From positions 1 to 64,000 of the forward strand of contig NZ_JAAOIX010000003.1 of assembly GCF_011440395.1 (NCBI RefSeq): a stretch of DNA of 64,000 nt. The letters run 5' to 3'. Origin of the DNA: Pseudomaricurvus alcaniphilus. GTDB lineage: Bacteria > Pseudomonadota > Gammaproteobacteria > Pseudomonadales > Cellvibrionaceae. A program made the translations under genes and the position numbers. Below are positions 61,365-64,000 of the stretch, piece by piece. Every line of letters begins with the position of its first letter. Position 1 is the stretch's first letter. Under the pieces are notes generated by a model that did no database searches, was not told the DNA's origin, and saw only the letters and a program-made list of their open reading frames with translations.

Positions 61365-64000
61365 TTAAACACTGGCTTCTGCGGGTGTCGCCTCTTTGAC
61401 CAGGTGGTCAAAGGCCGCGACGATGGCGTTGGCAACCTCGTAGGGCGGCGTTGCAAAAAACAGTGACCAGGCGTCGGCGTTGGATTTGCCGCTTGCCGCT
61501 GTAGCGACAGCAGAATTATTCTCGCTGTGAATGCGCACTGCGTAACCAATCAGGACATCGAGTACGATATAGCTGTCGAGTTTGAGGGAGGGGTTGGCCC
61601 GCAAGATAGCAGCGACCACCTGCAGCGCTTCCAAAACCAGTTGGCGATATTCCGGGGCGTGGATGTGATTCAGCTTGTCCTCGATCAGGAGGGCGAAGTT
61701 CTTTTCACCCGGGGTCATGTCGGCGCGGATGATTTTACTTTCCAGGCGGTTCTGGGCGCTGAGGCGATCGCCAATTACGATGCCGGCGCACTGGCCAAAC
61801 CCTTCCCACACCTGGGCGCAAAACGCTTCGCTCAGGCGAATAACGCCGCCGTGGGCCTTGCGCCAGCCAGCCCAGTCAATATCGGTTTGTTCCCCAGTGG
61901 CGCCGGACTCCAACTGCGGGTTGTAGTCGGGGGTAAATTTGATCCTGACCATGTCGCTGTCCTGCAGGGCGACCTGCAAGGATTCGATACTGGCCAAGTG
62001 GTTGAGGCTATCACCGGTATTGGTGAGCAACTGGTGCAGGCGCTGCATAAGGTTTTGCGGGTTGAGTTCCAGCAGTTCTTCAAAGGCCTCATCCTCGGTA
62101 ATGCCTCGCTCCCAGGCCAATTCGCCATTCAGCAACAGCAACAGGTGCCAGCACTGCAGGGTATAGGTGTTTTTGAAGGCCGCCGGATCGACCTTGACCA
62201 GCTTGCCGAGCAGCAGCACCAGCTCTTGCAGCAACAGTCGGCCGCGGAGGTCGTCGCCGCCGTAGGTGTTGATGCGCTCCATGATTTCGGCGTTGCCCAG
62301 CGGCCTGACGATCAGCACCTCGTCACTGAATGAGCGGCCAACCGCCACCCTTATGCCGCGAATGACCAGCCTGGCGAGTTCATCCTGGAGTCGTTCGTCG
62401 TACCAGCCGAGCAGGGCTGCGGTCCGTCGCATCACACCCCACAGGCGCCACTGGGCGGCCTGGTGGTAGAGTTCCTCCGCCAGGTCCCGCAAGTTGCGGC
62501 CAGCGGCAGTGCTGGTTTTACTGTCCAGTCGCTCCCAGAGAATGCTGATCAATTCAACCTGGGCGTAGGCGTTGGTGCTGAGTTGCAACTGCTGCAGCAA
62601 CTCCTCGTCACTGCTCTTGCTCCATAGGTTGATCAGTGATGCAGGCACCCGCTGCGCCGCAGCACGGCTGTTTTTAAGTACGCCTTGCAATGGCTCCGGC
62701 TTGGCAAACTCATTTTGCTGAATGGCAAAATCGTGCAGGTAATCGATGTTTTCCCGGCTCGCGGTGGGCAGGTGTTCGGTGATCCGGGCCACACGGGTGG
62801 AGACACCGTTACAGTCGCCGGCCTGCAATTCCTGCAGCAGGGCGGTGAGCAATTCATGGCCCGGCGACGATAACATGGCCCGGGTGATCATAAAGCTCAA
62901 CAGCGGTCGGCCGGGTTTGCGCCAGTTGCGCTGGATATGCCCCAGTTCGGCCCGGATTTGTTCCACCAGGAAATAGTTGTCCAGTTGAAAGTAGGAGTGC
63001 CGGGTGTGAATAAACGGTGGCAGGAAGATAACTTGTTCACCGCGCAGGGTATAGATCTGGGAGGTGGTCAGGGTATCCAGTTGCCGCAGCGGTCGCCCGG
63101 ACAGCGACAGTTTGTCATCGCTGCCCACGCCGGTAAATGCGCGCGCCAGCGCCGAGGAACTGGCGACCTGGATGGGGGCGATTTGCTGGGGGGTTTGCGA
63201 GGCAATGCCGAGTTCGTGCAGCATCGCCCTGACTTCGCTGTTCTCTGCCAGCAGGGTGACCAGCAAACGGTTTTTGTGCGGCTGTTCCTGCTGCCAGCGC
63301 CGGTCCAACGGGTCGATGTCAGAGGGGTAGAGGTATTTTTCCTGCAGCAGTGAACTGAGAATGCTCAGGCTCTGGGCCCATACCAGTGGTACGTTTTCGT
63401 TGGCGAGTCGCGGTTGCGAGTGCGGTGCGGCTTTTTCGGCCTCAATATGTTCCGCTGCCACATAGTAGAGTTCGGGCAACAGTTTCTGCCCGTCCTGCTC
63501 CACGAACAGCGGCTCCAGCGCCTGCTGGTAGAAATTCGCTTGCTGCTCGTCCATGCGCATTTGCCCGTCGAGTAGCAGGTAGGTGAAGAACAACGGCCAT
63601 TCCGACTCGATATCTTCAAACGCCTGCAGCTCACCGGTTTTATAGTAGAGGCGCTCGTGGTCTTCCACCACAGTCTGGTGCCCATCCCGCAGAAATCGCT
63701 TGCAGCCATAGCGGCCCTGCAACTTGTCGACGATTTCCTGGCGGGTGCGGTTGACCAGTGCTTCGTTTTCGACGGCGTAAGCGGGGAAGCCGATGATGCT
63801 GAGCAGGGCGGCGTCAATCTCTTTGGACGCCGACTCCCTCGGTAAAAGTGCCTCGAGGGTGTCCCGGGCGTTGGCGATGTCATCTTCAACCACGTGAATC
63901 ACCGAGCTTTCGTTACCTTCAGTGCCGTACAGGTCGAAGCCGCGCATGGCTTCCAGGGCTGCCTTGGCCATGCCTACGGAGCTGGCGTTGATCTCGGCGT
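61365..64000 (-). CDS. Phosphorylase kinase alpha-like (GH15-fold) protein, partial
   Basis: At least 877 residues; the frame stays open to the window edge, so the N-terminus is missing. From the edge it reads AEINASSVGMAKAALEAMRGFDLYG, then GFPAYAVENEALVNRTRQEIVDKLQGRYGCKRFLRDGHQTVVEDHERLYYKTGELQAFEDIESEWPLFFTYLLLDG, strikingly like the glucoamylase-like domain of eukaryotic phosphorylase b kinase alpha/beta subunits. The C-terminal half is helical (ERINTYGGDDLRGRLLLQELV) and ends without a lipidation CAAX box. Bacterial homologues are annotated as GH15 or phosphorylase kinase regulatory subunit; their role in glycogen metabolism is untested as far as I know. No protein kinase gene is visible in the window. 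Confidence 0.85.
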   Translation of the reverse strand, partial: AEINASSVGMAKAALEAMRGFDLYGTEGNESSVIHVVEDDIANARDTLEALLPRESASKEIDAALLSIIGFPAYAVENEALVNRTRQEIVDKLQGRYGCKRFLRDGHQTVVEDHERLYYKTGELQAFEDIESEWPLFFTYLLLDGQMRMDEQQANFYQQALEPLFVEQDGQKLLPELYYVAAEHIEAEKAAPHSQPRLANENVPLVWAQSLSILSSLLQEKYLYPSDIDPLDRRWQQEQPHKNRLLVTLLAENSEVRAMLHELGIASQTPQQIAPIQVASSSALARAFTGVGSDDKLSLSGRPLRQLDTLTTSQIYTLRGEQVIFLPPFIHTRHSYFQLDNYFLVEQIRAELGHIQRNWRKPGRPLLSFMITRAMLSSPGHELLTALLQELQAGDCNGVSTRVARITEHLPTASRENIDYLHDFAIQQNEFAKPEPLQGVLKNSRAAAQRVPASLINLWSKSSDEELLQQLQLSTNAYAQVELISILWERLDSKTSTAAGRNLRDLAEELYHQAAQWRLWGVMRRTAALLGWYDERLQDELARLVIRGIRVAVGRSFSDEVLIVRPLGNAEIMERINTYGGDDLRGRLLLQELVLLLGKLVKVDPAAFKNTYTLQCWHLLLLLNGELAWERGITEDEAFEELLELNPQNLMQRLHQLLTNTGDSLNHLASIESLQVALQDSDMVRIKFTPDYNPQLESGATGEQTDIDWAGWRKAHGGVIRLSEAFCAQVWEGFGQCAGIVIGDRLSAQNRLESKIIRADMTPGEKNFALLIEDKLNHIHAPEYRQLVLEALQVVAAILRANPSLKLDSYIVLDVLIGYAVRIHSENNSAVATAASGKSNADAWSLFFATPPYEVANAIVAAFDHLVKEATPAEASV

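Overview
The window reads as a chromosomal segment of a Gram-negative gammaproteobacterium, most likely of the Cellvibrionales (Cellvibrio/Gilvimarinus type). This is inferred from the many TonB-dependent receptors, secreted and lipoprotein glycoside hydrolases and MFS sugar permeases, and from the GH31 enzyme, which resembles the Cellvibrio transglucosylase Agd31B. I found no rRNA, tRNA, CRISPR or phage genes. About 36 protein-coding loci are supported, one of them a decayed receptor gene and one cut by the right edge.

Layout. 1-4.4 kb: palindromic repeat, then a SNF2-type helicase with an unknown partner gene. 4.7-5.7 kb: flavin reductase with a MarR-like tail. 5.9-11.8 kb: a sucrose-type module (MFS permease, LacI regulator, amylosucrase, fructokinase) tied together by a GCAACCGGTTGC operator. 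12.2-16.8 kb: pgi, a TauE/SafE-like membrane protein and malQ. 17.3-22.2 kb: ECF sigma factor, FecR-type anti-sigma and STN-containing TonB receptor (cell-surface signalling). 22.6-28 kb: receptor pseudogene followed by two overlapping flavin-dependent (tryptophan-type) halogenase genes. 28-31.5 kb: secreted pullulanase. 31.5-39.4 kb: PAS-AraC regulator, then a GMC dehydrogenase, its Tat-exported small subunit, a DUF1080 3-keto-glycoside hydrolase-like protein, a permease, a Gfo/Idh/MocA oxidoreductase and a sugar isomerase/epimerase, together a candidate oxidative 3-keto-glycoside pathway. 39.8-50 kb: intact maltodextrin-type TonB receptor, GH97 alpha-glucosidase, DUF6445-like oxygenase, sugar porter and GH31 enzyme. 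50.2-58.6 kb: SLC45/MalT-like permease, two GH13 amylase lipoproteins, aldo-keto reductase and an unassigned six-hairpin lipoprotein. 59.5-64 kb: cytoplasmic GH13 alpha-glucosidase and a phosphorylase-kinase-alpha-like protein running off the edge.

How it works together (inference): pullulanase and amylases debranch and cut starch or glycogen; TonB receptors import the oligomers; GH97, GH31 and lipoprotein hydrolases process them in the periplasm; several MFS permeases take products across the inner membrane; MalQ, GH13 glucosidase, amylosucrase, fructokinase and Pgi feed glycolysis or glucan storage. The 32.6-39.4 kb module offers a second route in which a glycoside is oxidised at C3 and then cleaved without a classical hydrolase.

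Regulatory signals read directly from the sequence: a GGGGTCCC-N17-(C/A)GTCT element in front of the sigma gene and both paralogous receptor genes (probable ECF promoter); three LacI-type operators around the sucrose module; and a TGMATACGTWTG-like motif near frk/pgi, malQ and the MalT-like permease gene. Mobile or repetitive DNA includes two MITE-like palindromes (47.3 and 59.2 kb), several short tandem arrays, and a family of palindromic repeats in opposite orientation at 1 bp and 58.8 kb.
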